Part shown: positions 56,767-64,000 of the stretch, piece by piece | How the letters are laid out: each line of letters starts with the position of its first letter | Numbering within the stretch: the stretch's first letter is position 1 | Assembly: GCF_007829815.1 (NCBI RefSeq) | Contig: NZ_VIWT01000005.1 | Span: 124,001 to 188,000, forward strand | Length of the DNA: 64,000 nt | From: Kitasatospora viridis | GTDB taxonomy: Bacteria > Actinomycetota > Actinomycetes > Streptomycetales > Streptomycetaceae | Direction: 5' to 3' | The notes under the pieces: model-generated | Databases searched by the model: none | What the model was told of the DNA's origin: nothing | The model's input: only the letters and a program-made list of their open reading frames with translations | Position numbers and translations under genes: made by a program

Positions 56767-58047
56767 ATGTTGTTCTGGTACGTGCCCGCACCCAACGAGG
56801 CCCTGCTGATCTCCGGATCGAAACGGCAGGGCCAGGACACCCAGTTCCGGATCGTCACCGGACACGGCAGCTTCGTGATGCCGGTCAAGCAGAAGGCCCG
56901 GATGCTCTCGCTGGCGCTGCGGGAGGCGGAGATCTCCGAGGACTGCGTGACCCAGCAGGGCATCCGGCTGACCGTGCGGGCGGTCACCGTCTTCAAGGTC
57001 GGCGACGACCCGGTCTCGATCGCCAACGCGGCCCGCCGCTTCCTCGCCGAGCAGCAGCGGATGGAGGAGCTGGTCGGGCGGATCTTCGCGGGCCACCTGC
57101 GGTCCATCGTCGGCGGCCTGACGGTGGAGCAGATCATCCGGGAGCGCGACCGGGTGGCCCAGGAGGTCAAGGCCGGCAGCCACTCCGAGATGGAGAAGCT
57201 CGGCATCGTGGTGGACGCGCTGCAGATCCAGGAGATCGAGGACGCCACCGGCTACATCACCAACCTGGCCGCCCCGCACGCCGCCGCGGTGGCCAGTCAG
57301 GCCCGGATCGCCCAGGCCCGGGCCGACCAGGAGGCCACCGAGCGCGAGCAGGAGGCCGCGGCGCTGAAGGCCCAGTACGAGCGGGACACCGCGATCAAGC
57401 GGGCCGGCTTCGTGGCCGAGACCGAGCGGGCCAACGCCGCCGCGGCGCAGGCCGGTCCGCTGGCCGAGGCCCGGGCCACCCAGGAGGTCATCGAGGAGCA
57501 GACCCAGCTGGCCCGCCGGCAGGCCGACCTGGCCGCCCAGCGGCTGGAGGCCGAGGTGCGCCGCCCGGCCGACGCGGAGGCCTACCGCAAGCGCACGCTG
57601 TCCGAGGCGCAGCGCGACCAGGCCAAGTTCGAGGCCGAGGGCGAGGCGTACCGGCGCACCACGCTGGCCACCGCGGAGGCGGAGGCGGTCCGGGTGCAGG
57701 CCGACGGCGCCGCCTACGCGGAGCGCACCACGGCCGAGGCGCAGGCCGCCGCCAACACCCTGCGGGCCGACTCGCTGCGCGGGGGCGCCCAGGAGCTGAT
57801 CGCCGCGAACCGGGTGGTGGAGAACCTGCCCACCCTGGTGGACGCGGCGGCCCGCGGCCTGGCCGGTGCCAACCTCACCGTGCTGAACGGCAGCGAGGGG
57901 CTCTCCCAGGTGACCTCCGGCATCGTCGGCCAGGGCCTGGCGATCCTGGACGCGCTGCGCCAGGGCACGGCCCGGATGCCGCAGCCGCAGCCGCAGCCGC
58001 AGCCGCCGGCGGCGCCGGGTCAGGCGGGTCAGGCGAGCCAGGACTGA
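56767..58047 (+). CDS. SPFH/flotillin family membrane-scaffold protein
   Basis: 426 aa. N-terminal hydrophobic anchor and SPFH domain (MLFWYVPAPNEALLIS, VTQQGIRLTVRAVTVFKVGDD, HLRSIVGGLTVEQIIRERDRVAQEV, KLGIVVDALQIQEIED), then a 180-residue coiled-coil of Glu/Ala/Arg heptads (ATEREQEAAALKAQYERDTAIK), and a C-terminal LPTLVDAAARGLAGANLTVLNG segment. Low-complexity end PQPQPQPQP. Organises membrane microdomains. ATG 56767 behind GAGGAG. In operon with the OB-fold gene. A flotillin without a transmembrane NfeD. Confidence 0.92.
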   Translation: MLFWYVPAPNEALLISGSKRQGQDTQFRIVTGHGSFVMPVKQKARMLSLALREAEISEDCVTQQGIRLTVRAVTVFKVGDDPVSIANAARRFLAEQQRMEELVGRIFAGHLRSIVGGLTVEQIIRERDRVAQEVKAGSHSEMEKLGIVVDALQIQEIEDATGYITNLAAPHAAAVASQARIAQARADQEATEREQEAAALKAQYERDTAIKRAGFVAETERANAAAAQAGPLAEARATQEVIEEQTQLARRQADLAAQRLEAEVRRPADAEAYRKRTLSEAQRDQAKFEAEGEAYRRTTLATAEAEAVRVQADGAAYAERTTAEAQAAANTLRADSLRGGAQELIAANRVVENLPTLVDAAARGLAGANLTVLNGSEGLSQVTSGIVGQGLAILDALRQGTARMPQPQPQPQPPAAPGQAGQASQD

Positions 58048-58051
58048 GCGG

Positions 58052-58531
58052 TCAGACCCAGGCGGCCTTGACCACCACGTGGTCGGCGGCCGCCGCCACG
58101 CCGTAGAACTCCGCCAGGTCCGCGTGCAGTTGCCGGAAGATCCGCCGCACGTCGGCCTCCGCCCAGCGGGGGCCGTAGCGGGCGTGCGCCGCCGCGCCGC
58201 CGGTCGCCCAGAGCTGCTCGAAGGAGACCGCGGCGAGGAACTCGGCCGCGGTACGCACCGCGTCGGCTGTGAGCAGGACCAGCGGGACCTCGGCCTCGGC
58301 GGGGTCGCCGACCGGCTGCCCGCCGTTGATCGCCAGGCTCGCGGCGCCGGCCGGGAAGCCCGTGGCCCCGTCGTAGAGCTCCTGCAGGCAGATGAAGTCC
58401 GAGTCCATCGAGTGACCGTGCGGGGTGGGCCCGTCCTCCCGCCAGATCCGGAGCATGTACTCGGTGAGCCACGCCTCGTCGGACCGGAGCTCGGCGGCCG
58501 GGGCTGACTGGAACTGCAGGTGCATGGACAT
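58052..58531 (-). CDS. DUF1877 family protein
   Basis: 159 aa. DFICLQELYDGATGFPAGAASLAINGGQPVG and FLAAVSFEQLWATGG, ARYGPRWAEADVRRIFRQLHADLAEFYGVAAAADHVVV are typical of DUF1877 (YfbM-like), a soluble family of unknown function. ATG 58531 lies 7 nt after TAGCCT, so leaderless. Converges on the flotillin gene with 4 nt between stops. Confidence 0.82.
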   Translation of the reverse strand: MSMHLQFQSAPAAELRSDEAWLTEYMLRIWREDGPTPHGHSMDSDFICLQELYDGATGFPAGAASLAINGGQPVGDPAEAEVPLVLLTADAVRTAAEFLAAVSFEQLWATGGAAAHARYGPRWAEADVRRIFRQLHADLAEFYGVAAAADHVVVKAAWV

Positions 58532-58565
58532 GGTGCGCAGGCTATCCACCGCCGCCGACAGTCCG

Positions 58566-59285
58566 TCAGGCGTACTCGCGCAGCGCCTCTTCGACGATCG
58601 CGTCCAGCCGGGCGTGGTGGGCGCCGCGCCAGTAGACCTGGTCGCAGTCGCCGCACTGGGCGAAGGCGTCGTAGGAGCGCTCGGTGCCGTCCTCCAGCCG
58701 TTCCTGGACCGCCGACTTGGTGGCCGGCCGGAGCATCCCGTTGCACGCGGTGCACCTGGTCCACGGCGCCAGGGCGGGCGCGAACCGGGAGAGCACGTCG
58801 CGCAGTTGCTCGTCGGGCCGGTGGCTGTAGACGTAGCCGCCGGCCCACAGCTCGCGGCGGCGCAGCAGGCCGCGGTCGCGGGAGAGCATCACCCGCTGCT
58901 CGGCGGCGGAGCGGGCGGCGAGCGCGGCGTCGCCGATGTCGAGGTTCTCGTAGGCGGTGTCCACGCCGAGCAGCCGCAGCCGGCGGGCCAGCGTGCCCAG
59001 GTGCACGTCGAGCAGGAAGCGGGCCGGGCCCGGCAGTTGCTGCGGGCGCTGGAAGGCGCGCACCTCGATCTCCTGGCCGGCTGCCGGGACGTGGCCGGGG
59101 CGGACCGCCGCGCCGTCCACCAGCAGCTCGCCGACCTCGGTCAGCGGCACGCCGAGCGACTCCACGACGTGGCCGAGCGAGGAGACGCCGTCCACCTGGA
59201 CCGCCGAGGCCTCGCCGCGCTGGCGGGCCGGGACGAACACGTGCAGCTCGGCCGCGAAGCCGATGGTGATCTCGGGTTTCTCCAC
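58566..59285 (-). CDS. Mut7-C RNase domain protein with ubiquitin-like N-terminus
   Basis: 239 aa. Residues 1-80 are a beta-grasp (MoaD/ThiS-like) domain (TIGFAAELHVFVPARQRGEAS, DGVSSLGHVVESLGVP, VDGAAVRPGHVP). Residues 85-235 are the Mut7-C PIN-like RNase (FLLDVHLGTLARRLRLLGVDTAYEN, VMLSRDRGLLRRRE, with Asp acidic residues) ending in a C4 zinc ribbon (RCTACNGML..QCGDCDQVYWRG). Predicted RNA nuclease. GTG 59285. Confidence 0.88.
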   Translation of the reverse strand: MEKPEITIGFAAELHVFVPARQRGEASAVQVDGVSSLGHVVESLGVPLTEVGELLVDGAAVRPGHVPAAGQEIEVRAFQRPQQLPGPARFLLDVHLGTLARRLRLLGVDTAYENLDIGDAALAARSAAEQRVMLSRDRGLLRRRELWAGGYVYSHRPDEQLRDVLSRFAPALAPWTRCTACNGMLRPATKSAVQERLEDGTERSYDAFAQCGDCDQVYWRGAHHARLDAIVEEALREYA

Positions 59286-59419
59286 CCGGCCAGCATGCCA
59301 GCGCCGTGGTGCGCGGGGGAAACGGTTTGCGGTGCGGCCGGTGGCGCGGGGGTGTCCGGTGGGCGGCGCGGCGGAGTGCCTGACGGGCCGTCGGCGGGAG
59401 TGCGGCTAGCCTCGGGCGC

Positions 59420-60073
59420 ATGCGCATCGTCATCGCGGGTGGACACGGTCAGATCGCGCGCCGGCTGGAGCGGCTGCTGAGCGCGCGGGGGGACGAGGTC
59501 GCGGGGTTGATCCGGCGGCCCGAGCAGGGCGGCGACCTGGAGGCCTGCGGCGCCGAGCCGCTGGTCTGCGACCTGGAGTCGGCGGGGGTGGCGGAGGTGG
59601 CCCGGCACCTGGCGGGCGCGCACGCGGCGGTCTTCGCGGCCGGCGCCGGCGGCGGCAGCGGTGCGGACCGCAAGGACACGGTGGACCGGGGCGCCTGCGC
59701 GCTGTTCGCCGACGCGGCCGAGGCGGCCGGGGTGCGGCGGTTCCTGGTGGTCTCCTCGATGGGCGCGGACGCCGGGGCGAGCGGCGGCGCCGACCCGGTC
59801 TTCGCCGCCTACCTGCGGGCCAAGGGCGCGGCCGACGACGACGTGCGCTCCCGGTCCGGCCTGGACTGGACGGTCCTGCGCCCGGGCGCGCTGACCGACG
59901 CGCCCGGCACCGGGCTGGTGAACCTGGCCGCGTCCACCGGGCGGGGCTCGGTCTCCCGGGACGACGTGGCGGCGGTGCTGGCCGCCCTGCTGGACGAGCC
60001 GGGCACGGCGGGCCGGACCCTGGAGCTGATCGGCGGCGAGGTGCCGGTGCGGGAGGCGGTGCGGGGGGTCTGA
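59420..60073 (+). CDS. NAD(P)-binding protein, atypical SDR
   Basis: 217 aa. Rossmann start MRIVIAGGHGQIARRLERLL (GGxGxxA), CDLES, VFAAGAGGGSGADRKDTVDRGA, VVSSMGADA and LDWTVLRPGALTDAPGTGLV match NAD(P)-binding-domain proteins of the NmrA/atypical SDR type. No classical YxxxK. Redox sensor or reductase. ATG 59420 is 7 nt after TAGCCT (59407-59412), leaderless. Confidence 0.87.
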   Translation: MRIVIAGGHGQIARRLERLLSARGDEVAGLIRRPEQGGDLEACGAEPLVCDLESAGVAEVARHLAGAHAAVFAAGAGGGSGADRKDTVDRGACALFADAAEAAGVRRFLVVSSMGADAGASGGADPVFAAYLRAKGAADDDVRSRSGLDWTVLRPGALTDAPGTGLVNLAASTGRGSVSRDDVAAVLAALLDEPGTAGRTLELIGGEVPVREAVRGV

Positions 60074-60113
60074 GGCCTGCCGGGCGGGGGGTGGCTGACG
60101 CTACGATTCCCGC

Positions 60114-60242
60114 ATGCGTTTAGCCGGGTTCCTCCGCCTGTTCGTCCTCCTGTACAGAGCGGGCGTTCCGCTGTGGCTCGCAGTGGTCTTGTTCCTGGCG
60201 GTCGTCCTGATCGGGATCGCCATCAAGGCGCGTCGTTCCTGA
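60114..60242 (+). CDS. small single-helix membrane protein (42 aa)
   Basis: Forty-two codons from ATG 60114 to TGA 60242. Starts MRLAGFLRLF, has a Val/Leu-rich membrane span (about residues 15-35: AGVPLWLAVVLFLAVVLIG), and ends basic AIKARRS. A TACGAT hexamer (60102-60107) ends 6 nt before the ATG, so it should be leaderless. Below most ORF size cut-offs and unannotated in many genomes; function unknown. Confidence 0.7.
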   Translation: MRLAGFLRLFVLLYRAGVPLWLAVVLFLAVVLIGIAIKARRS

Positions 60243-60250
60243 AGCAGGAT

Positions 60251-60281
60251 CAGGGACCGTGCCGTCAACGGCACAGCCCCT
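60251..60281. terminator. hairpin after the small membrane protein
   Basis: GTGCCGT (60259-60265) and ACGGCAC (60268-60274) form a 7-bp stem with a 2-nt loop, and CAGGG upstream can extend it with CCCTG downstream. Between convergent small-protein and TetR genes. Confidence 0.55.
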
Positions 60282-60293
60282 GCTGATGGTCGG

Positions 60294-60863
60294 TCAGCCT
60301 GCCGGGGTCAGGATCAGCAGTGCCAGCTCCCGCCCGGCGGCGGCCGGATCGCTGGCCGGGCGGGTGGCGCCGGCGGCCATGATGCCGTCGATGATCAGCA
60401 GCAACTGGTCCGCGGCGGCGGCCGGTCGGGGGTGGCCGAGCCGGGCCAGCTCGGCCTCGAAGAGGGCGGTCACCTCCGCCCGGTACGCCCGGGTGACGGC
60501 GTGCCCGGGGTGGTCGGGGTCGGTCAGCGCCAGGTCCGCGGCCAGGTAGCGGCAGCCCCGGAAGTCGGCCTGGCCGACGACGGACGCAAGGGTGTCGAAC
60601 ACCGCGAGCAGGCGGGCGGTCGGATCCTCGCCGGCCGCCGCCATGGTCGCCCGGTAGGCGGCCGCGTCCTCGGCGGCGCTGCGGCGCAGCACCTCGGCGA
60701 CCAGGCCGTCCTTGCCGCCGAAGTGCTCGTAAAGCGAGCGCCGCGCCACGTTGGCCGTCTTGAGCAGGGTGTCCACCCCGACGCCGACGCCCTGGCGGTA
60801 CGTCAACTCCTGTGCGGCGTCGAGCAGGCGGTCGCGCGGGCCGGGCGTGGTGCGGGCGGTCAT
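60294..60863 (-). CDS. TetR family transcriptional regulator
   Basis: 189 aa. N-terminal HTH: RDRLLDAAQELTYRQGVGVGVDTLLKTANVARRSLYEHFGGKDGLVAEVL, then an all-helical ligand domain (LASVVGQADFRGCRYLAADLAL). ATG 60863. The region between it and the divergent NTF2-MDR gene holds two copies of a 16-bp palindrome, the probable TetR operators. Confidence 0.93.
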   Translation of the reverse strand: MTARTTPGPRDRLLDAAQELTYRQGVGVGVDTLLKTANVARRSLYEHFGGKDGLVAEVLRRSAAEDAAAYRATMAAAGEDPTARLLAVFDTLASVVGQADFRGCRYLAADLALTDPDHPGHAVTRAYRAEVTALFEAELARLGHPRPAAAADQLLLIIDGIMAAGATRPASDPAAAGRELALLILTPAG

Positions 60864-60890
60864 GGGACCAGCCTGCCAGCTCTTGTCGAG

Positions 60891-60940
60891 TAGATCAACC
60901 GGTCTATATAGTCGCGGCCAGAAGTAGACCGACTGATCTA
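60891..60940. promoter_or_regulatory. twin TetR operators in a divergent promoter
   Basis: TAGATCAACCGGTCTA (60891-60906) and TAGACCGACTGATCTA (60925-60940) both fit TAGAYC-N4-GRTCTA. TATATA at 60905-60910 and a further TCTATCTATT suggest promoter elements; the region is AT-rich. Spacing of 18 nt between the sites suits two dimers on one face. Confidence 0.8.
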
Positions 60941-60975
60941 TCTATTTAGCGATCCATCTACTGGGGGGACCCCTC

Positions 60976-62415
60976 ATGTCGGAAGTGCGCGGCACAGCGG
61001 CCGTGATCGAACAGTTCAACCACGCCTTCGTCCACCACCTCCCCGACGAGCTCGACGAACTGGTCGGCGAGGAGTGCGTGCTGGAGGGTATCCAGCCGGC
61101 GCCGGACGGCGACCGCCACGAGGGGCGGCAGGCGTGCCTGGCGTTCTGGCGGTCGCTGGCCGCCGACCGCGGCACCAGGTTCGCGCCGGAGGAGGTCGTG
61201 GTCGCGGGTGAGCACGCGACGATCCGCTGGCGCTACCACTTCGGCGACGGCCCGGCCGACTCGGTCCGGGGCGTCAACCTGATGCGGGTGCGGGACGGCC
61301 GGATCGTCGAGGCGTTCGGCTACGGCAAGACGGCCGGCGAGGTACCGCTCGCCACCCCGGACGCGGCCGTGGACGCCGGTTGGGACGGCCGCAGCTACCA
61401 CGTGGACAGCGGCGCCGGGATCGACGGGCTGACGCTGCGCCGGCACCGGGTCGCGGCGCCGGGGCCCGGCCAGGTCCTGGTGGCCGTCCGGGCGGCGGCG
61501 CTGAGCTACCGCGACCTGATGGTGCTGCGCGGCGACTACGTGCTGCCGGTGAAGCCCGACGTGGTGCCGGTGGCGGACGGCGCGGGCGAGGTGGTCGCCG
61601 TCGGTGCGGGCGTCCGGTTGGTGCGGATCGGGGACCGGGTCGCGGCCACCGTCTTCCCGCACTGGCAGGACGGCCCGTTCGAGGTCGGGCAACTGGCGCA
61701 GCTCGGCGGCTCGTTGGACGGCATGCTGACCGAACTGGCGCTGCTGGACGAGCGCGCGCTGGTGCCGGTGCCCGCGCACCTGTCCTTCGCGGAGGCGGCC
61801 ACGCTGCCCTGCGCGGCGGTCGCCGCCTGGAACGCGCTGACCGGCGACGGCGGTGCGGGGCTGCGGCCCGGGGAGACCGTGGTGACGCTCGGCACGGGCG
61901 GCGTCTCGCTGTTCGCGCTGCAACTCGCCAAGGCGCTCGGGGCGCGGGTGATCGCGACCACCAGCGGGCCGGAGAAGGCGCGCCGCCTGGTCGAGTTGGG
62001 CGCGGACGAGGTGGTCGACTACCGGGCGGACCCCGACTGGCCGTCCGTCGTGCGGGAGCTGACCGGCGGCCGGGGCGCCGATCGGGTGGTCGACGTGGTG
62101 GGTGACCTGGCGCAGTCGCTCGCCGCCGTGAAGGCCTGCGGGCAGGTCGCCTTCGTGGGGCTGCTCTCCGGGCGGACCCCGGCGCTGGATCCGGGGCGGC
62201 TGTTCGCCTCAGGGGCCACCGTCCGGGCCCTGGCGGTCGGCAGCCGGGCGCAGTTCGCGGCGATGAACCGGGTGATCGAGGAGCACCGGATCCGCCCGGT
62301 GGTCGACCGGGTGGTGCCGTTCGACCGGGCGCCGGAGGCCTTCCGCCACTACGCCTCGGGGGCGGCGTTCGGCAAGGTGGTGATCGAGACCGCGCAGCCG
62401 GTCCGTCGGGTCTGA
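60976..62415 (+). CDS. fusion of NTF2/SnoaL-like domain and MDR quinone-reductase-type dehydrogenase
   Basis: 479 aa. Residues 1-120 are NTF2/SnoaL-like (VIEQFNHAFVHHLPDELDELVGEECVLEG, AEHATIRWRYHFGD, GVNLMRVRDGRIVEAFGY). Residues about 135-470 are a zinc-type MDR without the structural zinc loop: VKPDVVPVADGAGEVVAVG, GDRVAATVFPHW, TLGTGGVSLFALQLAKALGARVIATT (nucleotide motif), DRVVDVVGD, PFDRAPEAFRHYASGAAFGKVVI. Metabolises a quinone or enone-type compound; the two halves may be a switch or scaffold. ATG 60976. Strong terminator downstream. Confidence 0.87.
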   Translation: MSEVRGTAAVIEQFNHAFVHHLPDELDELVGEECVLEGIQPAPDGDRHEGRQACLAFWRSLAADRGTRFAPEEVVVAGEHATIRWRYHFGDGPADSVRGVNLMRVRDGRIVEAFGYGKTAGEVPLATPDAAVDAGWDGRSYHVDSGAGIDGLTLRRHRVAAPGPGQVLVAVRAAALSYRDLMVLRGDYVLPVKPDVVPVADGAGEVVAVGAGVRLVRIGDRVAATVFPHWQDGPFEVGQLAQLGGSLDGMLTELALLDERALVPVPAHLSFAEAATLPCAAVAAWNALTGDGGAGLRPGETVVTLGTGGVSLFALQLAKALGARVIATTSGPEKARRLVELGADEVVDYRADPDWPSVVRELTGGRGADRVVDVVGDLAQSLAAVKACGQVAFVGLLSGRTPALDPGRLFASGATVRALAVGSRAQFAAMNRVIEEHRIRPVVDRVVPFDRAPEAFRHYASGAAFGKVVIETAQPVRRV

Positions 62416-62423
62416 GCAGCCGT

Positions 62424-62453
62424 CAGGGGCCCCGCCGAGCGGCGGGGCCCCTG
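62424..62453. terminator. bidirectional terminator
   Basis: CAGGGGCCCCGCCG (62424-62437) pairs perfectly with CGGCGGGGCCCCTG (62440-62453), 14 bp with a 2-nt loop in a convergent gap. Confidence 0.8.
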
Positions 62454-62465
62454 GATGACGTGGTG

Positions 62466-62897
62466 TCAGGACGGGAAGTCGGGGTTCAGCTGGGTCAGCC
62501 GGACGTGGTTGCCGGACGGGTCGCGGAAGCCGCAGTCCCGGCCGTACAGGCGGTCCTCCGGCTTGTCCACGAACTCGACGCCCTGGGCGACCAGTCGGGC
62601 GTAGTCGCCGTCGACGTCCTCGGTGGTCAGGAAGACGCTGCCGGCGAAGCCCTTGCCGACCACGTCGAGCACCTGCTCCTGGGTCTTGTCGTCCATGATC
62701 GGCTGGCCGGGCAGCGCCATCAGGCAGATCGAGACGTCCGGCTGGCTCACCGGGCCGACCGCGAGCCAGCGGAAGTTGCCCATCTCCGGCACGGTGACGT
62801 CGGAAGTGACCTGGAAGCCGACCTTCTTGGTCCAGAACTCCAGCGCCGCGTCCTGGTCGTGCACCCACAGCTGCACCGTGGCGATCTTCATGCTCAT
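62466..62897 (-). CDS. VOC family protein (glyoxalase/bleomycin-resistance fold)
   Basis: 143 aa. Two betaalphabetabetabeta units: ATVQLWVHDQDAALEFWTKKVGFQVTSDV and FLTTEDVDGDYARLVAQGVEFVDKPEDRLYGRDCGFRDPSGNHVRLTQL with the metal-site His and Glu pattern (first part WVHDQD) partly visible. Metal-dependent or ligand-binding; substrate unknown. It follows the AraC gene by 67 nt on the same strand, a pairing that is frequent in streptomycetes. Confidence 0.88.
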   Translation of the reverse strand: MSMKIATVQLWVHDQDAALEFWTKKVGFQVTSDVTVPEMGNFRWLAVGPVSQPDVSICLMALPGQPIMDDKTQEQVLDVVGKGFAGSVFLTTEDVDGDYARLVAQGVEFVDKPEDRLYGRDCGFRDPSGNHVRLTQLNPDFPS

Positions 62898-62964
62898 GGC
62901 TCTGTTCTCCCACTAGTTCTGGTAACTCCTGCGGCGGTCGTTCGCCCGCCCGCAGGACGTACCG

Positions 62965-63405
62965 TCAATCTATTGCGGGCCCGTCGGCGCCGTCTTCTCG
63001 AAACGTGCGGTGTTGCGGGCGGCCGTAGGCGCGCAGCACGCAGCCGGGCACCATCGCGTGCGCGGCGGCCGGCGGGAAGGCGGACCGGTAGGCGGCGGGG
63101 GAGCGGCCGTACATCCTGGTGAAGCTGGTGGTGAAGGAGCCGAGGCTGTTCAGGCCGACGTCGAGGCAGATCTGGGCGACCGGCCGGTCGGTGAACCGCA
63201 GCAGGTGCGCGGCCCGCTCCAGCCGCCGGGTCAGCAGGTACACGTGCGGGGACTCGCCGAACGCCTGCCGGAACGCCCGGCTGAAGTGGGCCCGGGAGAG
63301 CCCGGCCGCCGCCGCCAGGTCGCCCACCCCGAGGGGCTCGGCGTACCTGGCGTCGGCGAGGTCCTTGGCACGGAGGAGGTGGCGGGCGGGTGGAAGGTCG
63401 GACAT
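62965..63405 (-). CDS. AraC family HTH regulator
   Basis: 146 aa with one AraC HTH domain (residues 15-105: LGVGDLAAAAGLSRAHFSRAFRQAFGESPHVYLLTRRLERAAHLLRFTDRPVAQICLDVGLNSLGSFTTSFTRMYGRSPAAYR) and a 40-residue tail. No N-terminal sensor domain, so it may act on its own or with the VOC protein. ATG 63405 lies 7 nt after TAGCCT (63418-63413 on the minus strand), leaderless. Confidence 0.92.
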   Translation of the reverse strand: MSDLPPARHLLRAKDLADARYAEPLGVGDLAAAAGLSRAHFSRAFRQAFGESPHVYLLTRRLERAAHLLRFTDRPVAQICLDVGLNSLGSFTTSFTRMYGRSPAAYRSAFPPAAAHAMVPGCVLRAYGRPQHRTFREDGADGPAID

Positions 63406-63596
63406 ACCGCCCAGGCTAGGCCGGGGCACCGACAGCCGGCGGTGGCTGCTCGATCCAGGACGAAGGTGCCCCCTGCGGCCGTCGCCAGGTCCGCTCCGGT
63501 GACCAGGGTGCGCGGCGCCCGTGCCCGCTGCGGGGGTGGTGGGCTGAGTGCGGGCCGAGCGGGTAGACCCGGGGCGAGGGAAGTGAGGTGGCCCCC

Positions 63597-63980
63597 ATGG
63601 TCTCCGCGTGGATCACGCTGCTGGCGGTGCTGGCACTGCCTGTGCTGTATGCCGTGGTGGCAATCATCGTGGCGCTCAACCCCTCGAAGCCGGCGCGCAG
63701 TTACCCGGCGCCGCGTCCGGCGCCCCCGCCGAGCCCGGCGCCGGCGCCGGCTCCCAGCCCCACGGGCGAGCCCGCCTCGCACCGCGAGTCCGACGCCTGG
63801 CTCGCGGCGTACCGACGTGCGCATCCCGATGCCACCCCTGCGATGGAGGCGGCCGCCGCGCACGAGTTCTACGAGGACAGGACGAAGTACCGCGGAATGT
63901 CACCGGGCATGAAGTCCGCGCTCAAGGCCATCGAGGAGCAGCAGCGCGGGACCGGCTGGGACGGCGACTGGGCCCGGTGA
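63597..63980 (+). CDS. membrane-anchored hypothetical protein
   Basis: 127 aa. N-terminal membrane helix (ITLLAVLALPVLYAVVAIIVAL, residues about 5-26), a Pro-rich linker (YPAPRPAPPPSPAPAPAPSP), and a soluble C-terminus (DAWLAAYRRAHPDATPAMEAAAAHEFYEDRTKYRGMSPGMKSALKAIEE). The Arg-Ala-His-Pro motif is conserved in a streptomycete family of unknown function. ATG 63597 with GAGG 8 nt upstream; a GTG at 63588 is in frame. Confidence 0.65.
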   Translation: MVSAWITLLAVLALPVLYAVVAIIVALNPSKPARSYPAPRPAPPPSPAPAPAPSPTGEPASHRESDAWLAAYRRAHPDATPAMEAAAAHEFYEDRTKYRGMSPGMKSALKAIEEQQRGTGWDGDWAR

Positions 63981-64000
63981 GGGAGCCACTGCGCTGACCG

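Overview
The window is high-GC DNA (well over 70% by eye, with strong G/C bias at third codon positions) with densely packed short operons on both strands. Gene content places it in a streptomycete chromosome (Streptomyces, Kitasatospora or a close relative): RbpA with a sigma-R-type promoter, an FtsK-like/small-membrane-protein pair, a SpoIIE-type phosphatase fused to a RsbW-like kinase domain, a resuscitation-promoting factor behind a ydaO-type riboswitch, and many TANNNT hexamers placed for leaderless transcription. Most of the window looks like ordinary chromosome. I saw no tRNA, rRNA, CRISPR array, insertion sequence, prophage or plasmid origin.

Layout. 1-6.4 kb: two coupled CBS/DUF21 membrane proteins, an EccA-like AAA+ ATPase, a uridine-kinase-like P-loop protein and an acyl-CoA dehydrogenase. 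6.7-14 kb: Lrp regulator, amidohydrolase, apolipoprotein N-acyltransferase (lnt), fxsA, rbpA, and the FtsK-like pair. 14.3-16.5 kb: ankyrin protein, GNAT, and a 99-aa protein coupled to a hotdog thioesterase. 16.5-22.3 kb: a divergent catabolic locus (RidA, IclR regulator and PfkB kinase facing a PLP deaminase, D-aminoacylase and KDPG aldolase) around a 30-bp palindromic operator. 22.4-34 kb: secreted GDSL esterase, APC permease, methyltransferase, SRPBCC protein with a 53-aa acidic partner, TenA-like protein, Fpg/Nei glycosylase, acyl-CoA synthetase and an EF-G-like GTPase. 34-42 kb: MFS exporter, orphan PqqD-like protein, FomD-like DUF402 protein, a decayed uronate-dehydrogenase-like gene, YihY, a CPBP protease and a two-component system. 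42-50 kb: GrpB, SDR, membrane protein with divergent MarR, GNAT, PEP-mutase-like enzyme, Nudix, YchJ, Rpf and an F420-type flavin oxidoreductase. 50-64 kb: MarR, a second APC permease, the SpoIIE phosphatase, an NfeD-like OB protein with a flotillin, Mut7-C RNase, a TetR/NTF2-MDR fusion pair, and VOC/AraC genes.

Genes that appear to work together. The 16.5-22.3 kb locus holds what is needed to take an N-acyl-aminosugar acid to pyruvate and glyceraldehyde-3-phosphate (deacylase, PLP ammonia-lyase, KDG kinase, KDPG aldolase, with RidA to clear imines). The TetR gene and the NTF2-MDR fusion share a region with two copies of the same 16-bp operator. The OB-fold/flotillin pair looks like a minimal NfeD-SPFH membrane system. 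The Rpf gene is probably controlled by c-di-AMP.

The most unusual feature of the window as a whole is the number of short tandem repeats at gene edges and in linkers, often with a 15-bp unit. At least four start at or contain the stop codon of the gene they follow. Function assignments rest on reading motifs; no database search was run.
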